Below, piece after piece: positions 53,924 to 62,866 of a DNA stretch of 64,000 nucleotides (positions are counted from its first letter, which is position 1; the number at the start of each line of letters is the position of its first letter). Under the pieces are notes generated by a model. It saw nothing but the letters and a program-made list of their open reading frames with translations, was not told where the DNA came from and searched no databases. The stretch is from BJGV01 sp964196335. GTDB taxonomy: Bacteria > Pseudomonadota > Gammaproteobacteria > Burkholderiales > Nitrosomonadaceae. Location: NCBI GenBank assembly GCA_965238155.1, contig OZ250175.1:434001-498000 (forward strand), in the 5' to 3' direction. Position numbers and translations under genes: made by a program.

Positions 53924-54817
53924 TTAGAAGTAAAAGTAATGGTCAACCAGTAACGCCGTGAATAAAGCTGTCAGATAAAAGATTGAATAGCGGAAAGTCG
54001 TACGTGCAAGTTGATCACTATAATCCAGATAAATTTTTACTGCATAGTATAAGAATACGGCATCTAAAATTACTGCACTGATAAGATAAATCAACCCGCC
54101 CATTTGTGTGGCATAGGGCATCAGCGTGACAGCACAGAGTATAAAAGTGTAAAGGAGTACATGCAAACGGGTAAATTTATCACCATGCGTTACCGGTAGC
54201 ATCGGCATTCCAACTTTGGCGTATTCAAGTTTTCGGTAGAGTGCAAGTGACCAGAAATGAGGCGGAGTCCATGCAAAAATTATGAGGAACAGAAGCAAGG
54301 CATCAGCTGAGATTTCTCCTGTTACAGCTGTCCACCCCAGTACCGGAGGCATTGCACCGGAAGCACCACCAATGACAATATTCTGTGGCGTTAGAGGCTT
54401 AAGTATCACTGTGTAGATAATGGCATAGCCGACGAAAGTGATCAAAGTAAGCCACATTGTCAGCGGATTCACCCACTGATAAAGCATATATAGGCCACCT
54501 CCACCTATCAATGCCAGGAAAAATAAGGTTTCCGGAGAGCTTACTTCCCCTCTTGGTAAGGGCCTGCCACGCGTACGCGCCATAACAGAATCAATCTTTT
54601 GTTCCACCAAACAATTTACTGCTGCAGCTGCACCGGCAACTAAAGCAATTCCTATGGTACCAAAAATCAGAGCATTTAATGGAACTGCACCAGGAACCGC
54701 AAGGAACATGCCTATAACTGCAGTAAAAACAATAAGCGAAACAACTCTTGGTTTGGTTAACCGATAAAACTGTTGCATTCGTGAAGCTGTATTTTGCCAA
54801 GTTACACTAGTAGTCAT
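53924..54817 (-). CDS. ctaB: Protoheme IX farnesyltransferase (heme O synthase)
   Basis: UbiA-family prenyltransferase with about nine membrane spans (297 residues), converting heme B to heme O for the oxidase. The prenyl-diphosphate motif reads NCLVEQKIDSVMARTRGRPL, with Glu in place of the first Asp seen in many homologues. It lies between the Sco genes in the cox cluster. Heme A synthase, which would use its product, is not beside it. Confidence 0.94.
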   Translation of the reverse strand: MTTSVTWQNTASRMQQFYRLTKPRVVSLIVFTAVIGMFLAVPGAVPLNALIFGTIGIALVAGAAAAVNCLVEQKIDSVMARTRGRPLPRGEVSSPETLFFLALIGGGGLYMLYQWVNPLTMWLTLITFVGYAIIYTVILKPLTPQNIVIGGASGAMPPVLGWTAVTGEISADALLLFLIIFAWTPPHFWSLALYRKLEYAKVGMPMLPVTHGDKFTRLHVLLYTFILCAVTLMPYATQMGGLIYLISAVILDAVFLYYAVKIYLDYSDQLARTTFRYSIFYLTALFTALLVDHYFYF

Positions 54818-54828
54818 AACACCTATCC

Positions 54829-55410
54829 TTATCCAATTTGTGAAACCTTAAGTAATCGCTTAATATCTTTTGCCATCTTAGATGGGTCAATATCTTTTGG
54901 AAAGCGCATCATCAGGTTTCCTAGCGGATCAATCATATATATATGATCATGCCGCGAAATTTTTGCCGGAATTTCCTTTAGTAGTTTGTTATCCCGGGCA
55001 TTTATAAATATAGTCCCCTTAAAGTCTTCTTTAATACCGGCCTCTGGTTTTTTATCATCATCGATCAACCATACCCGTTCTATACGTTCCATTTCATTTT
55101 TTTGCATCAGGCGTACCTGGCGCATATAGTACAGTTTCTTACGGCATGACTCTCCACATTCCCCGGAGTCTACAACCAGCATTATCCACTTTCCACGTAA
55201 CTGGCTAATGTTGAATGTTACGCCATTTGTTTTACGCAAGGCAACATCCGGTAAAGCTTTTTTGACCTTGATCAGCTCTCCATAGTTTACGCTGCCCGAC
55301 GGAGCTCCCCAATAAAAGAGCATATAAGAAAGCGCTATGGGCGCAATCATCACTATCATCAACAAAAGCAGCTTACGCTTATGCGTTTTTGGGGTGGTCT
55401 CTTTTAACAC
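54829..55410 (-). CDS. Sco-like membrane-anchored thioredoxin-fold protein of the cox cluster
   Basis: Protein of 193 residues with one N-terminal span (LLLLMIVMIAPIALSYMLFY) and a periplasmic domain. SGECGESCRKKLYYMRQV has a CxxxC pair like the Sco copper site, and HDHIYMIDPLGNLMMRFP matches the Sco His region. This type of protein is found in betaproteobacterial cox clusters after SURF1. It may help CuA assembly. It overlaps the SURF1 gene by 32 bases. Confidence 0.78.
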   Translation of the reverse strand: MLKETTPKTHKRKLLLLMIVMIAPIALSYMLFYWGAPSGSVNYGELIKVKKALPDVALRKTNGVTFNISQLRGKWIMLVVDSGECGESCRKKLYYMRQVRLMQKNEMERIERVWLIDDDKKPEAGIKEDFKGTIFINARDNKLLKEIPAKISRHDHIYMIDPLGNLMMRFPKDIDPSKMAKDIKRLLKVSQIG

Positions 55411-56101
55411 TCAACACCAAATATAATATCAATATCGCCAACGCCATGGAGAACCACTGAAACGCATACCCAAGGTTTCTGCTGGCACCCGAATCAGGGC
55501 GGGTCCATTCCCGGAGCAGCCCATCTTTCACATCATTTTCTTGCAATAATACTAATGGTTGCAGCGTAAGTCCGGTTGCCTTACGATAACGATTCAGATG
55601 GAGATTTTCCCAAACCTGTCCGGACACTGTTTCCGTAGAAAGTTCCAAAGTTCTCATTGTTGGTGATTCTGCAATTCCTGATACTGTCACTTTGCTGGTA
55701 GGAGTGGGTATGTCTGGCAGTTCACTACGAGTACGGCCTGCGGCAACCCAACCACGATTAATTAAAACATGCATAGAGCTTTCACCTAACTTTACCGGCG
55801 TGATAATCTGATAGCCAGCTCTGCCTCTGTTTATCTTGTTATCCAAATAGATTGTATGAGTCGGAACATACGTTCCGTGCACTTCAACCTTACGAAACTG
55901 ATAGTCCTCAAGCCTAATTGGTGATGTAGGTATCGATATTACCGGTTGTTGCGAAAGTTGATTCAACTGTGTCTGACGCTCTTCTTTTTCCTGAGCCCGT
56001 GAAAGCTGCCAGTTACCCAGCATCACCGTAACAACGATAAAAAATATAGCAGCAGCTGTTGGCCAGAAACTGACCCTGAACTGCCAGCCTAAAATAGTCA
56101 T
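55379..56101 (-). CDS. SURF1 family cytochrome oxidase assembly protein
   Basis: Protein of 240 residues with a span near each end (about 12-30 and 212-232) and a periplasmic domain between. GNWQLSRAQEKE, VEVHGTYVPTHTIYLDN, INRGWVAAGRTR and the C-terminal LGYAFQWFSMALAILILY are family marks. SURF1 helps insert heme A into subunit I. Confidence 0.93.
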   Translation of the reverse strand: MTILGWQFRVSFWPTAAAIFFIVVTVMLGNWQLSRAQEKEERQTQLNQLSQQPVISIPTSPIRLEDYQFRKVEVHGTYVPTHTIYLDNKINRGRAGYQIITPVKLGESSMHVLINRGWVAAGRTRSELPDIPTPTSKVTVSGIAESPTMRTLELSTETVSGQVWENLHLNRYRKATGLTLQPLVLLQENDVKDGLLREWTRPDSGASRNLGYAFQWFSMALAILILYLVLSVKRDHPKNA

Positions 56102-56170
56102 TGGTTAGAATACTAATCTCGGCTAAACTCTCGTCCAGAACCAAAATTTATACAACAGACAGAATCTAAA

Positions 56171-56365
56171 TTGAAGATTATTGCAGCCCTATTTTTTCTT
56201 TTCATAGTTTATAGTCTTGCATCCGCGTTGTTCTACATGGTTAAAGACAAAGGTCAGAGCACGCGCATGCTTAAGTCTCTTACGTTACGAGTTGGCCTGT
56301 CAGTTGTTCTATTTATTATCCTGATGACAGGTTATTATTTTGGCATTCTTCCTGCCAGGCAATAG
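56171..56365 (+). CDS. DUF2909 twin-transmembrane protein
   Basis: Small membrane protein (64 residues) with two spans (about 2-22 and 42-60) separated by a basic KDKGQSTRMLKSLTLR loop. It matches DUF2909 twin-transmembrane proteins that occur inside betaproteobacterial cox clusters, usually opposite to their neighbours, as here. Translation begins at a TTG. Function unknown, presumably oxidase assembly or stability. Confidence 0.82.
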   Translation: MKIIAALFFLFIVYSLASALFYMVKDKGQSTRMLKSLTLRVGLSVVLFIILMTGYYFGILPARQ

Positions 56366-56395
56366 GCCAGTTCAATATACGAAGCTAGTTTGTTT

Positions 56396-57244
56396 CTATA
56401 GCAAGTAAACAAATACAAACAGACCCAGCCAGACCACGTCCACAAAGTGCCAATACCAGGATACCCCTTCAAAACCAAAATGATGTTCAGGTTTGAAGTG
56501 TCCAGCTAAAACCCGGAAGTAAATTACTGTTAGCATGATTGCACCAAGCGTTACATGAAAACCATGGAATCCGGTCAGCATGAAGAAGCTGGCACCATAG
56601 GCGCCAGATGTAAGCTTTAGGTTAAGCTCTGAATAGGCATGAACATATTCGTAAGCCTGGCAACCAATAAAGAGGGCACCTAATGCAATCGTCAGAAACA
56701 GACCCCATTTTAGTTGACTGCGTTTGTTAAGTTTAAGCGCCCAATGTGCCCAGGTACAGGTTACACCGGAAGATAACAGTAATGCAGTGTTAAAAGCCGG
56801 CAGACCCCATGCGCCCATGGGAGTAAATTTTTCGGTTATGCCGGGACCGGTAGAAGGCCATCCGGCAGTAAAATCAGGCCATAATAGTTTATGCTCCAGA
56901 TCCCCAAGCCAGGGAACCGATAACACCCGCATGTAGTATAGTGCACCAAAGAACCCGGCAAAAAACATTACTTCGGTGAAAATAAACCAACTCATACCCC
57001 AGCGGAAGGAGCTGTCGACCTGATAGTTGAATTTACCACTCTCACTTTCCCGCGCTACGGTACCAAACCAACCGAAAAGCATGTAAATAAGAATAGCGAA
57101 CCCGATTGCCAGTGATGCATAGCCAATTGGAAGTTTATTGACCGTAAACGCAGCACCAAATCCCATAAAGAAGATGGCAATTGCCCCGGTAATAGGCCAG
57201 GTTGAAGGCGTTGGAATATAGTAATGATTTGCTTCTTGGCTCAT
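56396..57244 (-). CDS. coxC: Cytochrome c oxidase subunit III
   Basis: Seven-span subunit III (282 residues) of the aa3-type oxidase. RWGMSWFIFTEVMFFAGFFGALY, the WPSTGPG segment and FFMLTGFHGFHVTLGAIML, then WYWHFVDVVWLGLFVFVYLL (abridged) at the end, are typical. A conserved acidic residue in the E-V-M-F-F helix is present. Confidence 0.95.
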   Translation of the reverse strand: MSQEANHYYIPTPSTWPITGAIAIFFMGFGAAFTVNKLPIGYASLAIGFAILIYMLFGWFGTVARESESGKFNYQVDSSFRWGMSWFIFTEVMFFAGFFGALYYMRVLSVPWLGDLEHKLLWPDFTAGWPSTGPGITEKFTPMGAWGLPAFNTALLLSSGVTCTWAHWALKLNKRSQLKWGLFLTIALGALFIGCQAYEYVHAYSELNLKLTSGAYGASFFMLTGFHGFHVTLGAIMLTVIYFRVLAGHFKPEHHFGFEGVSWYWHFVDVVWLGLFVFVYLL

Positions 57245-57276
57245 GCGTATTCTCCCACGTATATTTTAATCAATTC

Positions 57277-57486
57277 TCAATTTGTTATAAATTTGACCAG
57301 TAACAGTAAAGTCCCGACAAATAGAGCAGCACCGATAATTCCCCCGATTACTACTTGCTTTAATGTTAATGACTCTACATCAGCAGCATGATCAGTATGC
57401 TTTCGTACGCCAAAGAAAGCCCAAAATACTGCTTTTGCAACTTGTACAGGCCCGGCCTTATCAGACTTATCAGCGTTTTCCTTCAA
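57277..57486 (-). CDS. DUF2970 membrane protein
   Basis: Protein of 69 residues with AVFWAFFGVRKHTDHAADV followed by one membrane span near the C-terminus, matching DUF2970. These proteins lie between ctaG and coxC in betaproteobacteria. It starts at a TTG overlapping the ctaG stop (TTGA). Role unknown. Confidence 0.82.
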   Translation of the reverse strand: MKENADKSDKAGPVQVAKAVFWAFFGVRKHTDHAADVESLTLKQVVIGGIIGAALFVGTLLLLVKFITN

Positions 57487-58052
57487 ATTTTACTTGTGGT
57501 ACGGTTATCCTCGTTAGAGGTGGGGCCATTACTAAGACCAATTTCAAAAAATGTGTACGATATAGACAGAGTATTAATATCCTCCGGAAACTCTGATTCA
57601 ATCAGGAACTGAACCGGCATTTGCCGTACCTCATACGGTTTTAACACTTGTTTAGTAAAACAAAAACACTCAAGCTTTTTTATATACTGCGAAACTAGTA
57701 ACGGTGCATAGCTGGGAATCGCCTGCCCGGTCACTTCACGGTCTGAGGTATTCTTAATTTCATACATAACCTCTACCAACTTACCCGGATGCATCTGTAC
57801 AGTTGATTGTAGTGGTTTAAATTGCCATGGCAAACCACGAGTATTTGCATCCAGCTCAACTGTCAGTAACCGGCTGGTGTCTACCTGTTGAGTTTCTTCC
57901 ACTAATGTGTCTGGCTGCAGCAGGTTATTTAACCCGGCCACTTCACAAATCTTTTTATAGAACGGTATCATGGCGTAGCCAAAGGCAAACATCACCATTG
58001 CTACTACCAGCAACTTCTTTAACATCGTAAGATTTGGCTGTACTGCGTTCAT
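57483..58052 (-). CDS. ctaG: Cytochrome c oxidase assembly protein CtaG (Cox11)
   Basis: Membrane-anchored copper chaperone delivering CuB (about 189 residues). One N-terminal span (LLVVAMVMFAFGYAMIPFY) is followed by the immunoglobulin-like domain. The copper motif KKLECFCFTKQ has the Cys-x-Cys pair, and MPVQFLIESEFP follows. The ATG at 58052 overlaps the stop of the small upstream gene as ATGA; the frame is open two codons further. Confidence 0.94.
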   Translation of the reverse strand: MNAVQPNLTMLKKLLVVAMVMFAFGYAMIPFYKKICEVAGLNNLLQPDTLVEETQQVDTSRLLTVELDANTRGLPWQFKPLQSTVQMHPGKLVEVMYEIKNTSDREVTGQAIPSYAPLLVSQYIKKLECFCFTKQVLKPYEVRQMPVQFLIESEFPEDINTLSISYTFFEIGLSNGPTSNEDNRTTSKI

Positions 58053-58162
58053 CCCCAATGCTTAGAAAAAAATGTAACTACAATCAAAGCCACAATTGCC
58101 CAAAGAACCAGCGCAGTTTTCATATTTTTGCTGCGCTGAGTCTTTGAATCCCGTTGCTGCAT
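58049..58162 (-). CDS. Cytochrome oxidase small assembly protein (37 aa)
   Basis: A short gene between coxA and ctaG: ATG at 58162, stop at 58049. It encodes a basic N-terminus (QQRDSKTQRSKNMKTALV) and one hydrophobic span (LWAIVALIVVTFF), ending SKHWG. Basic tail, RSKN motif, single span and position match the small cytochrome oxidase assembly proteins of betaproteobacteria. It begins one base beyond the coxA stop and its stop overlaps the ctaG ATG, so it is translationally linked on both sides. Confidence 0.82.
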   Translation of the reverse strand: MQQRDSKTQRSKNMKTALVLWAIVALIVVTFFSKHWG

Positions 58163-58163
58163 A

Positions 58164-59759
58164 CTATTTAACCTGCGGAGCCGTTTCAAAACTGTGATAC
58201 GGTGGCGGTGAAGGCAAATCTGTAAACTCTAGTGTATCAGCACCTTCCCACACCTCGTCAGTTGCCTTTTTGCCACCACGTATACATTTAATTATCACGA
58301 AGAGGAAAAGCAACTGGCTGAAACCAAAACCAAATGCGCCTATGCTTGATATCATATTGAAATCAGCAAACTGTAAGGCATAATCCGGAACCCGGCGAGG
58401 CATCCCTGCCAGTCCCAGGAAATGTTGGACAAAGAAGGTGACATTGAAGAAAATCATAGAGCACCAGAAATGTGTTTTGGCCAAGCCTTCGTCATACATG
58501 TTGCCGGTCCATTTCGGCAACCAGTAATACGTGCCACCGAATAAGGCAAACAATGAGCCTGATACCAGCACATAGTGAAAGTGAGCAATTACATAGTAGG
58601 TTTCCTGTAACTGGATATCTACCGGTACGATTGCAAGCACTATGCCGCTGAAACCTCCGAGGGTAAACAGGAAGATAAACCCGATAGCAAACAGCATCGG
58701 AGCCTCAAAAGTCATGGAGCCGCGCCACATAGTAGCCGTCCAGTTAAATACTTTTACTCCGGTTGGCACCGCAATCAGCATCGTAGCGTACATGAAGAAC
58801 AATTGGGCTGTAACCGGCATACCTACTGTAAACATATGATGCGCCCAAACGATAAATGAAAGAATCGCAATGGAGGCGGTGGCGTATACCATCGAAGAAT
58901 ACCCAAACAATGGTTTGCGGGCAAAGGTCGGAATGATTTGAGAGACAATTCCAAATGCCGGCAAAATCATGATATAGACTTCAGGATGTCCAAAGAACCA
59001 GAAGATATGCTGAAACATGACCGGATCACCACCACCTGCAGCATTAAAGAAATTGGTTCCAAAATGACGATCTGTCAGCAACATGGTTACCGCACCTGCC
59101 AGTACCGGCATAACTGCAAGCAGTAGATATGCAGTAATTAACCAGGTCCATGCGAATAATGGCATTTTCATCATGGTCATGCCCGGTGCGCGCATGTTGA
59201 GAATAGTAGTAACAATGTTGATTGACCCCATAATGGAAGAAGCGCCCAGTATATGAACAGCAAAAATAGTCATGTCCATACCCATACCCATCTGGGTTGA
59301 AAGAGGCGGGTAAAGTGTCCAGCCAGCTGCCGCTGCTCCTCCCGGCACAAAGAACGAGGTAATCAGCAACAGAGCTGCCGGTGGCAATAACCAGAAGCTC
59401 CAGTTATTCATGCGGGCAAAAGCCATATCCGGAGCACCGATCATCATTGGTATCTGCCAGTTAGCAAAACCAACAAAAGCAGGCATAATAGCGCCAAACA
59501 CCATTACTAAACCATGTAGTGTGGTGAGCTGATTAAAAAATTCCGGTTCGACAATCTGTAAACCCGGCTGGAATAATTCGGAGCGAATAGTTAACGCCAT
59601 CACACCACCCGTTAAGAACATCGCGAAGCTAAACCAAAGGTATAGTGTACCGATATCTTTGTGATTAGTAGTGGTCAGCCAGCGCATGATCCCGCTGGGG
59701 GGGCCATGATGCTCGTGTTCATGTTCTTGTTCGTGGCCAGGATGGTGTGTTGCTGCCAT
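58164..59759 (-). CDS. coxA: Cytochrome c oxidase subunit I
   Basis: Twelve-span catalytic subunit (531 residues) of an A-type heme-copper oxidase. Heme and CuB ligands are visible: His in LTTLHGLVMVFGA, the CuB His and cross-linked Tyr in FGHPEVYIMILPAFG, the His pair in WAHHMFTVG, and the heme His pair in YYVIAHFHYVLVSG. An His/Glu-rich N-terminal tail (HHPGHEQEHEHEHHG) is notable. It has an AAGGAG start site and follows coxB. Confidence 0.97.
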   Translation of the reverse strand: MAATHHPGHEQEHEHEHHGPPSGIMRWLTTTNHKDIGTLYLWFSFAMFLTGGVMALTIRSELFQPGLQIVEPEFFNQLTTLHGLVMVFGAIMPAFVGFANWQIPMMIGAPDMAFARMNNWSFWLLPPAALLLITSFFVPGGAAAAGWTLYPPLSTQMGMGMDMTIFAVHILGASSIMGSINIVTTILNMRAPGMTMMKMPLFAWTWLITAYLLLAVMPVLAGAVTMLLTDRHFGTNFFNAAGGGDPVMFQHIFWFFGHPEVYIMILPAFGIVSQIIPTFARKPLFGYSSMVYATASIAILSFIVWAHHMFTVGMPVTAQLFFMYATMLIAVPTGVKVFNWTATMWRGSMTFEAPMLFAIGFIFLFTLGGFSGIVLAIVPVDIQLQETYYVIAHFHYVLVSGSLFALFGGTYYWLPKWTGNMYDEGLAKTHFWCSMIFFNVTFFVQHFLGLAGMPRRVPDYALQFADFNMISSIGAFGFGFSQLLFLFVIIKCIRGGKKATDEVWEGADTLEFTDLPSPPPYHSFETAPQVK

Positions 59760-59776
59760 AATTTTCTCCTTGTTCC

Positions 59777-60910
59777 TTAATTTCTGAATGCTTGAATTTC
59801 GGAAGGTTGTACTATTTCACCCGTTGTATTACCCCAGGCATTACGTTCGTAGGTAACTACTGCCGCAATGTCCACATCTGACAAGTGTTTAAATGCAGCC
59901 ATTGCAGTACCTGCTTTACCGTTTACTACCATCTTTATATGGTCAGCTTTGGGCCCGGCAGCAACTTTTGATCCATCCAGTCCGGGGAATGTGCCGGGTA
60001 TGCCCTTCCCATTAGCCTGATGACATGCGGCGCACATACCGGCATATACTTTCCCGCCCTTAGCCTTTAGCTCGTCCATTGTAAATTCTTTATTGACATC
60101 AACAACCGTTTCTGCAGATTTTTGTTTTTGGGCAACCACCCATTGCGAGTATTTTTCCTGTTCCATCACTTCCACAACTATTGGCATAAATGCATGTTCC
60201 TTACCGCATAATTCTGAACATACACCGCGATATATACCTGGTTCTTCAGCTTTAAACCATGCATCACGTATGAAGCCCGGGATAGCATCCTGCTTCACAC
60301 CAAGTTGCTGTACCGACCATGCGTGAATAACGTCACTCGCGGTAAGGAGGACACGAATTTTTTTCCCGACCGGGACAACCACATTATTATCAACTTCCAT
60401 TATATAATTATCGCCCTTAGGAGCTTTATTTCTGATTTGCTCCCGAGGAGTAGACATCCTGCTGTAGAAGCTGATTCCTTCCCCTTCCCCTGCCAGATAA
60501 TCATAACCCCACTGCCACTGATAACCGGTAGCTTTAATGGTAATTTCCGGTGTGGAAGTATCCTTCATATCAATGATAGTTTTAGTGGCAGGATAGCTCA
60601 TGGCAATGAGAATGATGAACGGAATAACTGTCCAGATAATCTCAACGGTTGTACTGTGGTGAAAATTTGCAGCTTTGTAACCTTTTGATTTCCTGTGAAC
60701 AATAACAGAATAGAACATGGTGCCGAACACACCAATAAAAATCACCACGCAGATCCACATGACATACATATGTAAATCATACATTTCAGTGGCAATTGCA
60801 GTTTTTGGCGCCGGTAAGTTTATCGAACTTAATTTTTCAGCTGCCGCCACGCTTGGGTATAGAATAAGTGTAGAGATCCACACCAGTATAGCTGTTACTT
60901 TGCTGCCCAT
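59777..60910 (-). CDS. coxB: Cytochrome c oxidase subunit II with fused cytochrome c domain
   Basis: CuA subunit (about 377 residues). Signal peptide, two membrane spans, then the cupredoxin domain with DVIHAWSVQQLGVKQDAIPG and the CuA motif CSELCGKEHAFM. A C-terminal cytochrome c domain follows with the heme site CAACHQANGKG and a later Met in TAMAAFKHL, so this is a caa3-like fusion. The ATG at 60910 has a GGGGGA site; a GTG at 60922 would add four residues. Confidence 0.94.
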   Translation of the reverse strand: MGSKVTAILVWISTLILYPSVAAAEKLSSINLPAPKTAIATEMYDLHMYVMWICVVIFIGVFGTMFYSVIVHRKSKGYKAANFHHSTTVEIIWTVIPFIILIAMSYPATKTIIDMKDTSTPEITIKATGYQWQWGYDYLAGEGEGISFYSRMSTPREQIRNKAPKGDNYIMEVDNNVVVPVGKKIRVLLTASDVIHAWSVQQLGVKQDAIPGFIRDAWFKAEEPGIYRGVCSELCGKEHAFMPIVVEVMEQEKYSQWVVAQKQKSAETVVDVNKEFTMDELKAKGGKVYAGMCAACHQANGKGIPGTFPGLDGSKVAAGPKADHIKMVVNGKAGTAMAAFKHLSDVDIAAVVTYERNAWGNTTGEIVQPSEIQAFRN

Positions 60911-61863
60911 ATTTTCCCCCACTTAAAATTTCTAGTTTTTCAGTGCGAATTACAAGTTTATTAAATCTGAATACTTTTTTTCTTAGCCTGTCACTTCCCG
61001 GAATCAATATAGTCCATTGAGTCCAATATTCTTCTAAAATTATCTGGTGCTCAGTTAGGTAAATGAACAGCGGATCTTACCATGCCGGAATTACTCACAC
61101 AAGAAAGAATTAAGGTTTAGGCGGTTTCAAAATTAATAATAACCCTATTTAAATCAACGGTAATTTTCTTTTATATGAAAATTATAAGTAATCTGAGTTG
61201 CCTGTACGACGTACGATTATTTTTAACAATAAACCAACTTAATCCATCGCAACATTCTCGACGAAAACAAAGAATTGGTATTACCTGTTAAATTGGCGTT
61301 ACTTAAAATATAGAATATTAAGTTACAGCTTTAAAAGTATAAAATTCGTAAGCTTAAAGAGGGTGCCAGTTACCTTTTTCTTGTTTGATTATGCAGTCTT
61401 TTCCCCATATAAAAAGCTTAATAATAAAAATGCAGACAAACAATATTATTATAGTATTGATATTACTTAAAAATACCGTTTTTATGATCGTAATGATGCC
61501 TGAAATTGGCGAGTTTAATTTTGATCTAAGTCAAATTCTTAGTTGATACCTGATTTCAGGCTGGGGAGCACATGTACTGTAACAACTACTTTAGCAGTTT
61601 TAATTGTTTATCCTTGATCAATAGCTTGAATATCGGCTATTAAATAAATATGTAATAAAGAGTTGGATTCACTAAGAAAATAGTAAAGTCAGCTTCAGAT
61701 TCACCCAAATCTCCTATCAGGTAACAATCTATGTTTTAATTGAGTTTATTTGGGTGATATATTCTTCTATAGAGCTATTAATTTCTTAGAAGAAATTTTT
61801 TACAGGTAAGTTGTAATTGACAGAGCAATATTTTCACTTGGACACTAAGTAATAGAGAAATAA
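60911..61863. other. Gene-free AT-rich stretch between coxB and pilH
   Basis: About 950 bases without a convincing gene. It must contain the coxB promoter on the left and the pilH promoter on the right. Noted inside it: an FNR-like box at 61521 enclosed by an inverted repeat, a second long-range inverted repeat at 61701/61748, and an AT-rich hairpin with a T run at 61780. A 51-codon frame at 61391 lacks a ribosome site. Confidence 0.6.
61521..61534. promoter_or_regulatory. FNR/Dnr-like binding site
   Basis: TTGATCTAAGTCAA matches the FNR-family consensus TTGAT-N4-ATCAA at nine of ten defined bases. It lies about 610 bases upstream of coxB and 330 upstream of pilH, too far for a simple promoter of either, so its target is unclear. 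Confidence 0.5.
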
Positions 61864-62229
61864 ATGGCAATTGAAAACATTTTGGTGGTGGATGACTCCC
61901 CTACAGAGCGACATATATTACTAGAAATTCTTACCAAAAGTGGTTACAAAGTGTTGACCGCTGCAAGTGGTGAGGAGGTGGTTGCAATGACCAAAGAGCT
62001 CATGCCAGACTTGATTCTTATGGATGTTGTAATGCCGGGGCAGGATGGATTTAATGCAACCCGTACAATTTCCAGAGGTGCAGCTACTAAGCATATTCCG
62101 ATCATTATATGCTCTACTAAAGGACAAGATACTGACAAAATCTGGGGGATGCGGCAAGGAGCTAAAGGCTATTTAGTTAAGCCAATTAAAGCCACCGAAT
62201 TATTGCAAAAAATAACTGAATTAGGCTGA
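61864..62229 (+). CDS. pilH: Type IV pilus response regulator PilH
   Basis: Single-domain CheY-like receiver (121 residues). Acid pocket DDS near residues 10-12, phospho-acceptor Asp in LILMDVVMPG, Thr/Ser in ICSTKG, and Lys in YLVKPI are all present. In the Pil-Chp pathway PilH and PilG regulate twitching motors. It is followed by pilI and pilJ; no pilG precedes it. Confidence 0.9.
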   Translation: MAIENILVVDDSPTERHILLEILTKSGYKVLTAASGEEVVAMTKELMPDLILMDVVMPGQDGFNATRTISRGAATKHIPIIICSTKGQDTDKIWGMRQGAKGYLVKPIKATELLQKITELG

Positions 62230-62233
62230 GCAG

Positions 62234-62746
62234 ATGTCCAAGCGTATTAGTATAAAAGAATTCCAGGCGTCACTTTCTGAGAAATTAGAAAGTGCTGCTA
62301 TGACTCAACCAGTGTCAACTGTGTTAGGAGTTTTAATTGGCAGAGATCGTTGGCTGGTACATATGACTGACGTGAGCGAGGTGTTACAGGTACCAAAAAT
62401 TACGCAGGTTCCCTTAACTCACTCTTGGTTTTTAGGAATGGCTAATGTGCAAGGTAACCTGTACGGCATTGCTGATTTGGCAGCTTATTTTGGTGGGGCA
62501 CATACTAAGGTTGAGCAAAAAACAAGGATTTTATTGGTGTCACCCCGATTTGAGGTGAACAGTGGTTTGTTGGTAAGCCGTACGCTTGGAATAAGAAATG
62601 CGTCTGACTTTGAACGCATTGAAGACGGTAATTCTTCTCAGCTAGGTGTTTCGGGTATCTATAAGGATAATCAAGGGCAGCACTGGAACGAGCTGAGCCT
62701 GCAAGATTTGGTTCGTGATGAGGAATTTTTACAGGTTGCTGCTTAG
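62234..62746 (+). CDS. pilI: CheW-like adaptor PilI
   Basis: CheW-domain protein of 170 residues. VLIGRDRWLVHMTDVSEVLQVPKIT, GMANVQGNLYGIADLAAYFG and TRILLVSPRF show the coupling fold that links the PilJ receptor to the histidine kinase. It is four bases after pilH. Confidence 0.92.
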   Translation: MSKRISIKEFQASLSEKLESAAMTQPVSTVLGVLIGRDRWLVHMTDVSEVLQVPKITQVPLTHSWFLGMANVQGNLYGIADLAAYFGGAHTKVEQKTRILLVSPRFEVNSGLLVSRTLGIRNASDFERIEDGNSSQLGVSGIYKDNQGQHWNELSLQDLVRDEEFLQVAA

Positions 62747-62866
62747 TTGTTGCATAAAGTAATCAGTCGTTCTAGTAAATTAATTGTAAAGTATACGGGT
62801 TCAATAAAACAAATTTGAGTAACACTTTATTTTACTACTACGTAAACCAAGCTTTCTGGAAAGCTA

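Noticed and set aside
61391..61546. 51-codon frame (MQSFPHIKSL...) in the gap before pilH
   Set aside because: No ribosome site, AT-driven codons rich in Ile and Lys, and overlaps the FNR-like element; likely chance.
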